A stretch of DNA of 64,000 nucleotides from Pseudoxanthomonas wuyuanensis. GTDB taxonomy: Bacteria; Pseudomonadota; Gammaproteobacteria; Xanthomonadales; Xanthomonadaceae. Within the stretch, counting starts at the first letter, position 1. The number at the start of each line of letters is the position of its first letter. The position numbers and the translations under genes were made by a program. Where the stretch lies: contig NZ_OCND01000001.1 in NCBI RefSeq assembly GCF_900215535.1, forward strand, positions 62,001 to 126,000, read 5' to 3'. Under the pieces are notes generated by a model, which did not search any database, was not told the origin of the DNA, and saw nothing but the letters and a program-made list of their open reading frames with translations. This document shows positions 1 through 7,599 of the stretch, one piece after another.

Positions 1-350
1 CCGCCAGGCCAACGCCGAGTGCCGGCAGCACGCGGTCCTGCGATAAAGCGGTATAGCTGGCGAACACGCCGGGAAACGCCAACCCGAACAGGCCGATCAG
101 CGCCTCGGCAGCGGCATACAGCATCAGCAGCCGTTTCCAGCGCACGCCGCGCTGACCCGCCAGCCACGCGCCCAGTGCCATACCGCCCATGAAGATCGCC
201 AGCACCAGTCCCTGCGCGTACGCCGCATGGCCCAGCGTCAGCCCCAGGTAGTGCGACCACAACGACTGGTAGATCAGCCCGGCTAAGCCGGAGACGACGA
301 ACAACGACAGCAGCATCGCGCCCAGGCCGGGCAGGGTACGCGCCGGCATG
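1..350 (-). CDS. Fused membrane/spermidine-synthase-like protein, N-terminal part (partial)
   Basis: The coding region runs off the left edge, and only about 116 N-terminal residues are visible. They hold three or four hydrophobic segments. The first carries the pattern VVSGLAGLIYQSLW, and a later one reads AIFMGGMALGAWLAG. Both are typical of the membrane N-terminus of fused 'MFS/spermidine synthase' proteins, whose aminopropyltransferase-like domain would lie outside the window. The ATG at 350 lies 21 nt after the stop of the heptosyltransferase gene on the same strand, so the two are probably co-transcribed. The family call comes from the membrane segment only, and true spermidine synthase activity cannot be judged here. 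Confidence 0.7.
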
Positions 351-371
351 GCGCCAACCCCGTGGCCGAGT

Positions 372-1409
372 TCACCCGGCGGCATAACGCTCGAATGCGG
401 CGATGGCGTCTTCCACGGTGATCAACGCCATCACATCGTCGAATTCGATCTTGCTGCCCCACTTGAGTTCGCTGGCCGGCTTGCCCAGGAACTTCCTGGC
501 GGCGTCATCGTAGCGGTCCACGCAGTAGCGCCGGTCCGAATACGGCCCGCTGCGCTGCGGATTGCTGGCCGCGTGCAGTCCCAGCACCTTGGTTCCCATG
601 GCGTTGGCGATATGCATCGGCCCGGAGTCCGGCGTCATCACCAGGTCCGCGCGCGCCAGCAGCGCCGGCAGCTGTTTCAGCGTGTCCTTGCCGACCAGAT
701 CCAGCGCCGGCTGCCGCATCGCGGCCAGTATGGCGTCGGCGGTGCTGCGTTCCAGATCGCTGCGGCCACCGCACAGCACCACCCGCCAGCCGCGCTGGAC
801 CGCGTGATCGGCTACGGCGGCGTAGCGGTCGGCATACCAGTTGCGGCGCGCATGGCTGGAGCAGGGGGAAATCATCAGCACCAGCTTGCCGTCCTGCGGC
901 CACTGCGCGGCCGCCCAGGCATGGGCATCGGCCGGTACCGGCAGGTCCCAGACCACCTCGGTCTGCTGCAATCCCAGCGGCTCGCAGAAACTGCCGATGG
1001 CGTCCAGCACATGGATGCCGGGACGGTCGGGGATGCGTTCGTTGACGAACAGGCCATGCAGATCTTTCGAACGCGACCGGTCGTAGCCGATACGCCGGCG
1101 CGCCGGGATGAAACCCGACAGCACGTTGGCGCGGAACGCCACCTGCATCTGCAGCAAGGCGTCGAAGCCTGCCGCCGGCAGTTCGCGCCGCAGTGCGCGC
1201 ATGCCGGCCAGCCCGGATTTCTTGTCGTAGATGTGGAAATCCACGCCCGCCAGTCCGTCCAGCAGCTTGTGGCCGGCCTTGTCGATGACCCAGTGCAGCC
1301 GCGTCTGCGGCCAGTGCTTTTGCAGCGTGCGGATCAACGGCACCACATGGGTGACATCGCCCAGGGCGGACAGGCGGAGCAGGCACAGCGAGGCGGGAAT
1401 CTGGGACAC
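372..1409 (-). CDS. opsX: Glycosyltransferase family 9 (LPS heptosyltransferase, OpsX-like)
   Basis: 345 residues with the two-domain GT-B layout of ADP-heptose:LPS heptosyltransferases. The N-terminus reads LCLLRLSALGDVTHVVPLIR, and the C-terminal half has MTPDSGPMHIANAMGTKVLG, the nucleotide-sugar binding loop of GT9 enzymes. It is expected to act on the cytoplasmic face of the inner membrane and add heptose or a related sugar to the lipid A-Kdo core. The start is GTG at 1409 with a poor ribosome site. The Kdo kinase gene kdkA lies divergently 152 bp away, an arrangement known from Xanthomonas, where opsX affects LPS and exopolysaccharide. GT9 membership is firm. The exact acceptor is inferred. 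Confidence 0.85.
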   Translation of the reverse strand: MSQIPASLCLLRLSALGDVTHVVPLIRTLQKHWPQTRLHWVIDKAGHKLLDGLAGVDFHIYDKKSGLAGMRALRRELPAAGFDALLQMQVAFRANVLSGFIPARRRIGYDRSRSKDLHGLFVNERIPDRPGIHVLDAIGSFCEPLGLQQTEVVWDLPVPADAHAWAAAQWPQDGKLVLMISPCSSHARRNWYADRYAAVADHAVQRGWRVVLCGGRSDLERSTADAILAAMRQPALDLVGKDTLKQLPALLARADLVMTPDSGPMHIANAMGTKVLGLHAASNPQRSGPYSDRRYCVDRYDDAARKFLGKPASELKWGSKIEFDDVMALITVEDAIAAFERYAAG

Positions 1410-1561
1410 GCTTCAGGACCACGGCAGCAGGGGTGGGCGGACCCGCCTGTTCAAGCACAAGCGCGGTGGCCGATGGTCGCCAGTGTATGACACGCCCGGA
1501 TGCCGGGACGATGCGCGGGATCCGGTTGGCGCGACAGGCGCGCAGGCCCTAGACTCGTCGG

Positions 1562-2311
1562 ATGGTCAGTTTCGACGCCAGCGAATCCCTGACGCCCTTT
1601 CGCCAAGGCAGCGGATACGGCGCGATCCTGTTCGATCGCAAGCATCTGCGGAAGGCCGAACCGGACTGGTTCGATCCTGAAAAGTGGGGCGAACGCGCCC
1701 GGCCGGTCGACAGCGGTGGACGTGGCGGCGCCTGGTTCGTCGACGCGCCTTCCAGCCAGTGCGTGCTGCGCAAGTACCGGCGCGGCGGCCTGGCCGCGCG
1801 CTTCAGCCGTGATCGCTACCTGTGGCATGGTTCGGACCGCACGCGCAGCTTCGCCGAGTTCCGGCTGACCCGCGCCCTGCTGTCGCGCGGCTTGCCGGTG
1901 CCCCAGCCGGTGGCGGCCAGCTACGTGCGCGAGGGCATGTTCTACCGTGCCGCAATCCTGGTCGAGCGCCTGGTCGGCGTGCGTTCGCTGGGCGATCTGA
2001 TGGGCGCGGAAGACGCGTCCGTGCCCTGGGAGGCGGTCGGACGGCTGATCGCACGGTTCCATCGCGCCGGCCTGGACCATGCCGATCTCAATGCCCACAA
2101 CATCCTGTTCGATGCGGCGGGCAAGGGCTGGCTGATCGACTTCGACCGCGGCGCGCTGCGGATTCCCGCCACCCACTGGCGCGAGAAGAATCTTTCCCGG
2201 CTCAAGCGCTCGCTGATGAAGCTGCGCGGTGCCCGCAGCGAAGAGCAGGTGCGCTACGACTTTGCCCTGCTGCGCCGCGCCTACGACGCCGCGTGGTCGC
2301 GAGGCTACTGA
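1562..2311 (+). CDS. kdkA: 3-deoxy-D-manno-octulosonic acid (Kdo) kinase
   Basis: 249 residues with the protein-kinase-like fold of KdkA/WaaP enzymes. The catalytic loop [12 protein letters not shown] (Asp base, Asn metal ligand) is followed by LIDFDRG, the DFG equivalent, both in the C-terminal third. KdkA phosphorylates Kdo in the LPS inner core using ATP, which strengthens the outer membrane through divalent-cation bridges. The neighbouring heptosyltransferase fits this role. The stop codon overlaps the next start (TGATG at 2309), so translation of the metallo-beta-lactamase-fold gene is probably coupled. No promoter could be identified with confidence in the 152-bp divergent gap. Confidence 0.92.
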   Translation: MVSFDASESLTPFRQGSGYGAILFDRKHLRKAEPDWFDPEKWGERARPVDSGGRGGAWFVDAPSSQCVLRKYRRGGLAARFSRDRYLWHGSDRTRSFAEFRLTRALLSRGLPVPQPVAASYVREGMFYRAAILVERLVGVRSLGDLMGAEDASVPWEAVGRLIARFHRAGLDHADLNAHNILFDAAGKGWLIDFDRGALRIPATHWREKNLSRLKRSLMKLRGARSEEQVRYDFALLRRAYDAAWSRGY

Positions 2312-3069
2312 TGGGTTGGCAACTGCGTTTCCATGGCGTGGGCAGCGCCAGCGCGGTGGCGCTGGGATCGGCCATGGCCACCATCGAACGCGGCGGCCAG
2401 CCCTGGCTGACCATCGACTGCGGCAGCGAAGGCCTGACCGCGTATCTGGCCGACTACGGCGACTATCCGCAGGCGGTCTTCATCACCCATGCGCATCTGG
2501 ACCATGTGGGCGGTTTCGAGCGGCTGTTCGTCGCCAGCTATTTCGACCCGGAGCGCCGTGGCAAGGTGAAGGCCTACGTGCCGGCACCGCTGCTGCCGCT
2601 GCTGCATCAGCGCATCGGCGAATACCCGAATGTGCTGGCCGAGGGCGGGGCGAACTTCTGGGACGCGTTCCAGCTGATTCCGGTCGGCGCCGCGTTCTGG
2701 CATGACGGCCAGCGCCTGGAAGTGTTTCCGGTGCGTCATCACTGGCCGGACAGCGCATTCGCGCTGCGTCTGCGCGGCAGCCTGGTCTGGACCGGCGATA
2801 CCCGGCCGATTCCGGAAATGCTGGCCCGGTACGCCGATGCGGACGAGCTGATCGCCCACGATTGCGCGCTGCACGGCAATCCCTCGCATAGCGGCATCGA
2901 GGATCTGGAGCGCGAATACGCCCCGGCATTGCTGCAGCGCTGCCTGCTGTACCACTACGCCAGCGCTGCCGACGGCGATGCGCTGCGCGCGCGCGGGCGG
3001 CGCGTCGCCAACCCGGGACAGGTGGTGGCATTGAACCCTCCTGCCAATCCTGCGGTCGATGTGACATGA
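2311..3069 (+). CDS. Metallo-beta-lactamase-fold hydrolase
   Basis: 252 residues. The zinc-binding motif HAHLDH is followed by VGG near residue 55. Further candidate ligands are a histidine pair (PVRHHWPD), an aspartate (WTGDTRP) and a late histidine (NPSHSG). This is a complete MBL-type dinuclear metal site, so the protein should be an active hydrolase, but its substrate cannot be read from the sequence. It overlaps kdkA by one base at its start and moaA by four bases at its end (ATGA), placing it inside a translationally coupled run that joins LPS and molybdopterin genes. Confidence 0.85.
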   Translation: MGWQLRFHGVGSASAVALGSAMATIERGGQPWLTIDCGSEGLTAYLADYGDYPQAVFITHAHLDHVGGFERLFVASYFDPERRGKVKAYVPAPLLPLLHQRIGEYPNVLAEGGANFWDAFQLIPVGAAFWHDGQRLEVFPVRHHWPDSAFALRLRGSLVWTGDTRPIPEMLARYADADELIAHDCALHGNPSHSGIEDLEREYAPALLQRCLLYHYASAADGDALRARGRRVANPGQVVALNPPANPAVDVT

Positions 3070-4085
3070 GTACGCAAACAGCACCCACGCCGGTGGACCG
3101 GCTGCAGCGTCCGTTGCGGGACCTGCGGCTGTCGGTGATCGAGGCCTGCAATTTCCGCTGCGGCTACTGCATGCCGGCCGACAAGGTGCCCGACGACTAC
3201 GGGCTGGATGCCGCCTCGCGGCTGTCGTTCGACGAAATCGAAACGCTGGTGCGCGGGTTCGTCCGTGTCGGAGTGACCAAGCTGCGCCTGACCGGCGGCG
3301 AGCCGCTGCTGCGCAAGCGCCTGCCGGAGTTGATTGCGCGGCTGTCGCGCATCGGCGAACTGGAGGATCTGGCGCTGACCACCAACGGTTCGCTGCTGGC
3401 CGGACAGGCCGGCGCGTTGCGCGAAGCCGGCCTGCGCCGGCTGACCGTCAGCCTGGATGCGTTGGACCCCGAATTGTTCCGCCGGCTTTCCGGCGGCCGC
3501 GGCGAGCTTGCCGATGTGCTGGCCGGTATCGACGCCGCGGTGGCGGCCGGTTTCCAGCGGCTGAAAATCAACTGCGTGATCCAGCGCGGCGTCAACGAAG
3601 ACCAGCTGTTTCCGCTGCTGGCGCATTTTCGCGGCAGCGGCCATGTGCTGCGCTTCATCGAATACATGGATGTCGGCACCTGCAACGGCTGGCGGCCGGA
3701 ACAGACGGTGCGTTCGGCCGAGCTGCGCGACCGCATCGCTGCGCGCTGGCCGCTGCGGGCGCTGGACGCCAACTACCGGGGCGAAGTGGCATCGCGCTAC
3801 GCCTTCGCCGACGGCGGCGGCGAGATCGGCTTCGTCAGTTCCATCAGCGAACCGTTCTGCGGCGACTGCCACCGCGCCCGGGTCTCGGCCGACGGCCGCC
3901 TGTATACCTGCCTGTTCGCCGCCGACGGCAGCGACCTGCGCCCGACGCTCGCGCACGGCGAGCAAGCGCTGGCCGAACGGGTGGCCGGGCTGTGGTCGCG
4001 GCGCGCGGACCGCTACAGCGAACTGCGCGCGCTACCGGCAGTGCGTGGCCGCAAGCACGTCGAGATGTATCTTATCGGCGGATAG
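3066..4085 (+). CDS. moaA: GTP 3',8-cyclase MoaA (molybdopterin synthesis, radical SAM)
   Basis: 339 residues. The radical SAM cluster motif is C28-x3-C32-x2-C35 (ACNFRCGYC). The second [4Fe-4S] site appears as [18 protein letters not shown] near the C-terminus. The protein ends in Gly-Gly, which the family needs for activity. [12 protein letters not shown] is the SAM-binding GGEP segment. MoaA converts GTP to 3',8-cyclo-GTP, the first step of molybdenum cofactor synthesis. MoaC, MoaD and MoaE follow. The start codon overlaps the stop of the MBL gene, so no separate Moco riboswitch or promoter fits directly upstream. Confidence 0.97.
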   Translation: MSTQTAPTPVDRLQRPLRDLRLSVIEACNFRCGYCMPADKVPDDYGLDAASRLSFDEIETLVRGFVRVGVTKLRLTGGEPLLRKRLPELIARLSRIGELEDLALTTNGSLLAGQAGALREAGLRRLTVSLDALDPELFRRLSGGRGELADVLAGIDAAVAAGFQRLKINCVIQRGVNEDQLFPLLAHFRGSGHVLRFIEYMDVGTCNGWRPEQTVRSAELRDRIAARWPLRALDANYRGEVASRYAFADGGGEIGFVSSISEPFCGDCHRARVSADGRLYTCLFAADGSDLRPTLAHGEQALAERVAGLWSRRADRYSELRALPAVRGRKHVEMYLIGG

Positions 4086-4126
4086 GCGCTGTCCTTCCGC
4101 GTCTTTCATTTGCAGGTCTGCTGACC

Positions 4127-4618
4127 ATGGCCCGAAGACCCAAACAGGAACTGACCCATCTCGATGCCGCCGGCCGGCCCGCCATGGTGGATGTCTCCGC
4201 CAAGGCGGTCACCGCGCGCCAGGCGACTGCGGCGTGCCGGGTGCGTTTCCCCGCCGCGGTGGCGCAGCAGTTGCGTGCCAGCGGCCTGCGCAGCGCCAAG
4301 GGCGGCATCGTCGACACCGCCATTGTCGCCGGCACTCTGGCGGTCAAGCGCACGCACGAGCTGATCCCGTTCTGCCATCCGCTGCCGATCGACGGCTGCC
4401 GTTTCGGCATCGACTGGGAAAGCGACAACGCGCTGGGCATCGAGTGCACGGTGAATACCACCCACCGCACCGGCGTGGAGATGGAGGCGCTGATCGGTGC
4501 CACGGTGGCGGCTCTGACCGTCTACGACATGTGCAAGGCGCTGTCGCATGCCATCGTCATCGGTCCAGCCAGGCTGTTGGGCAAGCGCGGCGGCAAGCGC
4601 GATTTCGGAGCCGGCTGA
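4127..4618 (+). CDS. moaC: Cyclic pyranopterin monophosphate synthase MoaC
   Basis: 163 residues starting at ATG 4127 ([13 protein letters not shown]). The family blocks [34 protein letters not shown] and [20 protein letters not shown] are all present and intact, including the active-site Lys and His residues. MoaC rearranges the MoaA product to cyclic pyranopterin monophosphate. It lies 41 nt after moaA, and its stop overlaps the moaD start (TGATG at 4616), so moaC and moaD are coupled. An upstream in-frame start at 3992 would add a tail inside moaA and is not needed. Confidence 0.97.
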   Translation: MARRPKQELTHLDAAGRPAMVDVSAKAVTARQATAACRVRFPAAVAQQLRASGLRSAKGGIVDTAIVAGTLAVKRTHELIPFCHPLPIDGCRFGIDWESDNALGIECTVNTTHRTGVEMEALIGATVAALTVYDMCKALSHAIVIGPARLLGKRGGKRDFGAG

Positions 4619-4860
4619 TGGCCACGGTGACACTGCTCTATTTCGCCAGCCTGCGCGAGGCCGCCGGTCTGGCCAGCGAACGGGTAGACACCGCCGCGGC
4701 GGATCTGCAGGGCCTGTATGCCGAAACCCAGGCCCGCCATGGTTTCCAGTGGCCGCTGGCGGCGTTGCGGGTGGCGGTGGATGGCGAATTCGCCCGCTGG
4801 CGCGATGCCGTTCCCGATGGCGCCGAGGTGGCCTTCATCCCGCCGGTCAGTGGAGGCTGA
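4618..4860 (+). CDS. moaD: Molybdopterin synthase sulfur carrier subunit MoaD
   Basis: 80 residues with a ubiquitin-like beta-grasp pattern, beginning [17 protein letters not shown] and ending PPVSGG. The terminal Gly-Gly is the site of adenylation and thiocarboxylation. MoaD delivers sulfur to MoaE in the heterotetrameric molybdopterin synthase. The length is normal for the family. It starts on the last base of moaC and is followed one base later by moaE, as expected for subunits made in equal amounts. Confidence 0.95.
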   Translation: MATVTLLYFASLREAAGLASERVDTAAADLQGLYAETQARHGFQWPLAALRVAVDGEFARWRDAVPDGAEVAFIPPVSGG

Positions 4861-4861
4861 G

Positions 4862-5290
4862 ATGCAGGGTTTTCGTCTGGCCGAGGTCGCTTTCGATATC
4901 GCCGCGCTGCGTGCGACGCTGCTGGACGATCGCGCCGGCGGTTATGCCAGCTTCGAGGGCTGGGTGCGCGATCGCAACGATGGCCGCGAAGTCTCCGGAC
5001 TGCGCTATGAGGCCTATCCGGCGCTGGCCGAGCGCGAGGGCGAACGGATCATTGCCGAGGCATTGGAGAAATTCGACATCGTGCGGGTGGCCTGCGTCCA
5101 TCGCATCGGCGAGCTGGCCATCGGCGATCTGGCGGTTTGGGTCGGGGTCAGCGCCGCGCACCGCGGGGCGGCGTTCGACGCTTGCCGTTACGTCATCGAT
5201 GAAGTCAAATCGCGCGTTCCGATCTGGAAGCACGAACACTACCGGCAGGGCGATGCGGGTTGGCTGCATCCCGATTCCGGGGCGCCGTGA
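4862..5290 (+). CDS. moaE: Molybdopterin synthase catalytic subunit MoaE
   Basis: 142 residues. Family landmarks are YASFEGWVRDRNDGREV, VHRIGELAIGD, VGVSAAHRGAAFDACRYVID and the conserved KSRVPIWKHE, which holds the active-site lysines. MoaE converts cyclic pyranopterin monophosphate to molybdopterin using the thiocarboxylated MoaD tail. It starts one base after the moaD stop. moaB/mog and moeA are not in the window. Confidence 0.97.
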   Translation: MQGFRLAEVAFDIAALRATLLDDRAGGYASFEGWVRDRNDGREVSGLRYEAYPALAEREGERIIAEALEKFDIVRVACVHRIGELAIGDLAVWVGVSAAHRGAAFDACRYVIDEVKSRVPIWKHEHYRQGDAGWLHPDSGAP

Positions 5291-5310
5291 GTTGCGGGAG
5301 TAGCGATGCG

Positions 5311-6312
5311 ATGAAGAAGCACCTGGGATTGTGGATCTGCCTGGCCTGCGCGCCGGCGGCGCACAGTGCCGAACTGCTGGTCGGCAACAAGTCGGCCGAT
5401 ACGGTGTGGCGGCTGTCGCTGGATGACGGCAGCAAGACCGGCGAATTCCGTACCCGCCAGGCGCCGCACGAGATCGCCGTTGCCGCCGACCGCCGCATCG
5501 CGGTGGTCAGCAACTACGGCAGCGAGCGATCCGGCAATTCGCTGTCGGTGCTGGATCTGGTGTCCGGCCGGCCCACCCGGCACGTCGATCTCGGTCAGCA
5601 CGGCGCGCCGCACGGGCTGCGCTTCCTGTCCGGCGGCCGGCGCGTGGTGGTGACCACCGAGGCGTCGGGCAGCCTGCTGGTCGTCGATGTCGGCAGCGGC
5701 GAAATCGAGACCGTCATCGATGTCGGCGACGGCGGCGGCCATATGGTCGCGCTGGCGCCGGACGAGCGCACCGCCTATGTCACCAAAATCGCCAAGGGCA
5801 CGCTGAGCCGCGTGGATCTGGGTTCCGGCAACAAGACCCACGAGCGCGCGGCCGGCCGCGGCGCAGAAGGCGTGGCGGTCCGACCCGACGGCGCCGAGGT
5901 ATGGGTGACCAACCGCGAAGACGGCACCATCACCGTGCACGACCCCAGGACCTTGGCCATCAAGCGGCGGATGTCCAGCGCCGGGTTCCCGATCCGCGTG
6001 GCGTTTTCGCCGGACGGCAAGCTGGCGCTGGTAACCAATGCGCGCGCCGCCGAACTGGCGGTCTTCGATGCGCGGACCAAGGTAAGAATAGCGACGGTGC
6101 CGTTGGCGCAGCCGGGCACCGAATACCGGCAGACCATGCTCGGACAAGCGGCGCTGCCGATCGGCGTCATCGTCGCCGCCGACCGCCCGCGCGCCTATGC
6201 GGCCATCAGCGGCGGCGACCGCATCGCGGTCATCGATACGGCGACCTGGAAGATAGTCGACCACTGGGCAACCGGCCGCGAACCGGACGCGTTGGGTATC
6301 GTTCCGGATTGA
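5311..6312 (+). CDS. Secreted YncE-like beta-propeller protein
   Basis: 333 residues from ATG 5311, preceded by GGGAG. The N-terminus is a signal peptide (MKKHLGLWICLACAPAAHSA), so the protein should be periplasmic. The rest is a series of blade-like repeats of the YVTN/NHL type, for example DERTAYVTKIAKGTLSRVDL, AEVWVTNREDGTITVHD and DGKLALVTNARAAELAVFD. The fold is a seven-blade propeller. Its ligand or partner is unknown. It may be read through from moaE, which ends 20 bases earlier, but there is no functional evidence linking it to molybdopterin. An upstream ATG at 5260 would bury the signal peptide and is rejected. Confidence 0.8.
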   Translation: MKKHLGLWICLACAPAAHSAELLVGNKSADTVWRLSLDDGSKTGEFRTRQAPHEIAVAADRRIAVVSNYGSERSGNSLSVLDLVSGRPTRHVDLGQHGAPHGLRFLSGGRRVVVTTEASGSLLVVDVGSGEIETVIDVGDGGGHMVALAPDERTAYVTKIAKGTLSRVDLGSGNKTHERAAGRGAEGVAVRPDGAEVWVTNREDGTITVHDPRTLAIKRRMSSAGFPIRVAFSPDGKLALVTNARAAELAVFDARTKVRIATVPLAQPGTEYRQTMLGQAALPIGVIVAADRPRAYAAISGGDRIAVIDTATWKIVDHWATGREPDALGIVPD

Positions 6313-6457
6313 GAGGCGCTTCCGAGGTCCCAAGTCCTGTTCGAGATCTCCGGCGACACCTGGCTTCCTGAGGACGAAAAAAGAAAGGCAAGCCGGAAGC
6401 GATGCGCGCTGAATAAATACCAGTCACCACGGGTTGACGCACTGATACCGCTATTCT
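6313..6457. other. Non-coding stretch after the beta-propeller gene
   Basis: This short AT-richer stretch (for example around 6378-6450) leads into the palindromic element at 6458. No gene, clear promoter or terminator could be seen in it. Confidence 0.5.
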
Positions 6458-6515
6458 GTGGGAGCGACGTAAGTCGCGACGGTGATGCTTGCATCGCGAC
6501 TTACGTCGCTCCCAC
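6458..6515. repeat. REP-like palindrome
   Basis: Two 22-bp arms (6458-6479 and 6494-6515) are perfect reverse complements. The left arm begins GTGGGAGCGACGTAAGTCGC, and the arms are separated by 14 bases. The GGAGCGnCnnnnGnCGCGA style is typical of the REP-like palindromes scattered through Xanthomonadaceae and Pseudomonas genomes. Related degenerate copies lie near 29877, 53070, 53380, 58207 and 58262. Confidence 0.85.
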
Positions 6516-6528
6516 CGGGAGGTGCTCC

Positions 6529-7048
6529 GCGCTCCGCGATGCCTCCGTGCCGATGGCAATGATGCCCTCGCAACGGCGCGCCCCGCGGTCTTGCCGCGCC
6601 GGTAGCAACAATGCCGTCGCAACGGCAGGCGATAGTGAATAGCCGCTTTTATGCAAAGAGCCAACGGGCCCCAAAAAGGTGGCGGCCCCGCCGGCTGACC
6701 GCGCCCCGCGGTCTCGCCGCGCCGGTAGCAACAACGCCGTCGCAACGGCAGGCGATAACAACTAGCCGCCTTTTGACCAAAGCAGCGGGTTACCTCAGAA
6801 AGGTGGCGGCCCCGCCGGCTGACCTCGGCGCCCGCATCGCGCCCCGCGGTATACCCGTGTCAATGGCAATGATGCCGTCGCAACGGCAGGCGACAGCGAA
6901 TAGCCGCTTTGTAAACGAAGCGACAGGACGATCCCAAAAGGTGGCGGCCCGCGCTCCACGATGCCTGCGCGCCGATGGCAATGAGGCCATCGCAACGGGA
7001 GGCGGTAGCGAATAGCCGCTTTTAACTTAAGGGACGGACTGCCAAAAA
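6529..7048. repeat. Tandem array derived from the 3' end of the SRP RNA gene
   Basis: About four units of roughly 110-125 bp, plus a leading fragment, lie directly downstream of ffs. Each holds a shared core (GCCGTCGCAACGGCAGGCGA, then AGCCGCTTTT), a variable stretch of about 20 bases, an A-run, and GGTGGCGGCCCCGCC. The last block is the complement of the SRP RNA 3' strand and terminator. The A-run/GGTGGC junctions occur at about 6674, 6799, 6937 and 7044, the last being the real ffs end. The unit near 6800-6837 also repeats the next bases (CTCGGCGCCCGCATC). The copies read like serial duplications of the ffs tail and terminator. Small reading frames across them look spurious. Confidence 0.85.
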
Positions 7049-7159
7049 GGTGGCGGCCCCGCCGGCTGACCTCGGCGCCCGCATCAGTCGATACCGTTGC
7101 TGCCTTCCGGCCCTGGCGGGATTTTCAACCTAGCGTCGCGAGGGGCCGACGGGGCCACC
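7049..7159 (-). ncRNA. ffs: Signal recognition particle 4.5S RNA
   Basis: On the minus strand the conserved SRP apical core reads CCAGGGCCGGAAGGCAGCAA, closely matching the bacterial GGAAG tetraloop and symmetric/asymmetric loop region that binds Ffh and FtsY. The 5' end (GGTGGCCCCGTCGG) pairs with the 3' end (CCGGCGGGGCCGCCACC) through a long helix with a small bulge. The 3' end runs straight into a T-stretch (7044-7048), so the closing helix can double as an intrinsic terminator. The length of about 111 nt fits the short bacterial form. tRNA-Ser lies about 195 bp upstream on the same strand. The ends are set by helix closure and may be off by a few bases. Confidence 0.93.
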
Positions 7160-7190
7160 ATAGGACTAATGCGTGTTGCGACGCATTCAT

Positions 7191-7214
7191 AAAACTGGCG
7201 GAGAGAGGGGATTC
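7191..7214. repeat. Partial duplicate of the tRNA-Ser 3' end
   Basis: The bases AAAACTGGCGGAGAGAGGGG followed by ATTC repeat the 3' end of the tRNA-Ser gene and its flank (7350-7375), with one G fewer. The two copies are direct repeats about 159 bp apart. The DNA between them (7215-7349) is rich in short hairpins such as GGCCCTTTCGGGCC and CCGGCAAGCCGG and has no gene. This looks like the footprint of a small insertion at the tRNA 3' end, or a duplicated attachment-type site. Confidence 0.6.
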
Positions 7215-7353
7215 ACTCGGCCCTTTCGGGCCTCGCCCTGCGGGCGGCTTCGCCGTGCAAACCGGCAAGCCGGTTTGTCGAACCCGGGGGTTCTCACCCC
7301 CTCCCGTGCTTCGGCAAAGCTAACAGCACGGAACCATCACTACACTTCAAAAC

Positions 7354-7446
7354 TGGCGGAGAGAGGGGGATTCGAACCCCCGAAGCGCGGTTTAGACGCT
7401 TACACACTTTCCAGGCGTGCTCCTTCAACCACTCGGACACCTCTCC
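7354..7446 (-). tRNA. tRNA-Ser (GGA)
   Basis: On the minus strand the gene begins GGAGAGGTGTCCGAGTGGTT and ends with the T-arm GGGTTCGAATCCC and CTCTCCGCCA. The acceptor stems pair (GGAGAGG with CCTCTCC). The anticodon loop reads CTGGAAA, giving anticodon GGA for serine UCC/UCU codons. A long variable arm and a length of 93 nt including encoded CCA confirm the class II serine type. Confidence 0.96.
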
Positions 7447-7599
7447 GGGACCGTCCAGCGACGCTCCGGCCGCTTTCTGGGTCGCAAATTCTAGCTGTCG
7501 CGGGGATTTATTGCGAGTCCCCGCTGAACCGGTTGCGGGCGGCGGCGTCCGGCCCGCCTGAATCGCGGCCGGCGCGACCGGCCATGGCACAATGTGGCC

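Noticed and set aside
6529..7048. Tandem repeats as a CRISPR array
   Set aside because: Units are about 115 bp, degenerate, without short direct repeats and uniform spacers, and no cas genes are present.
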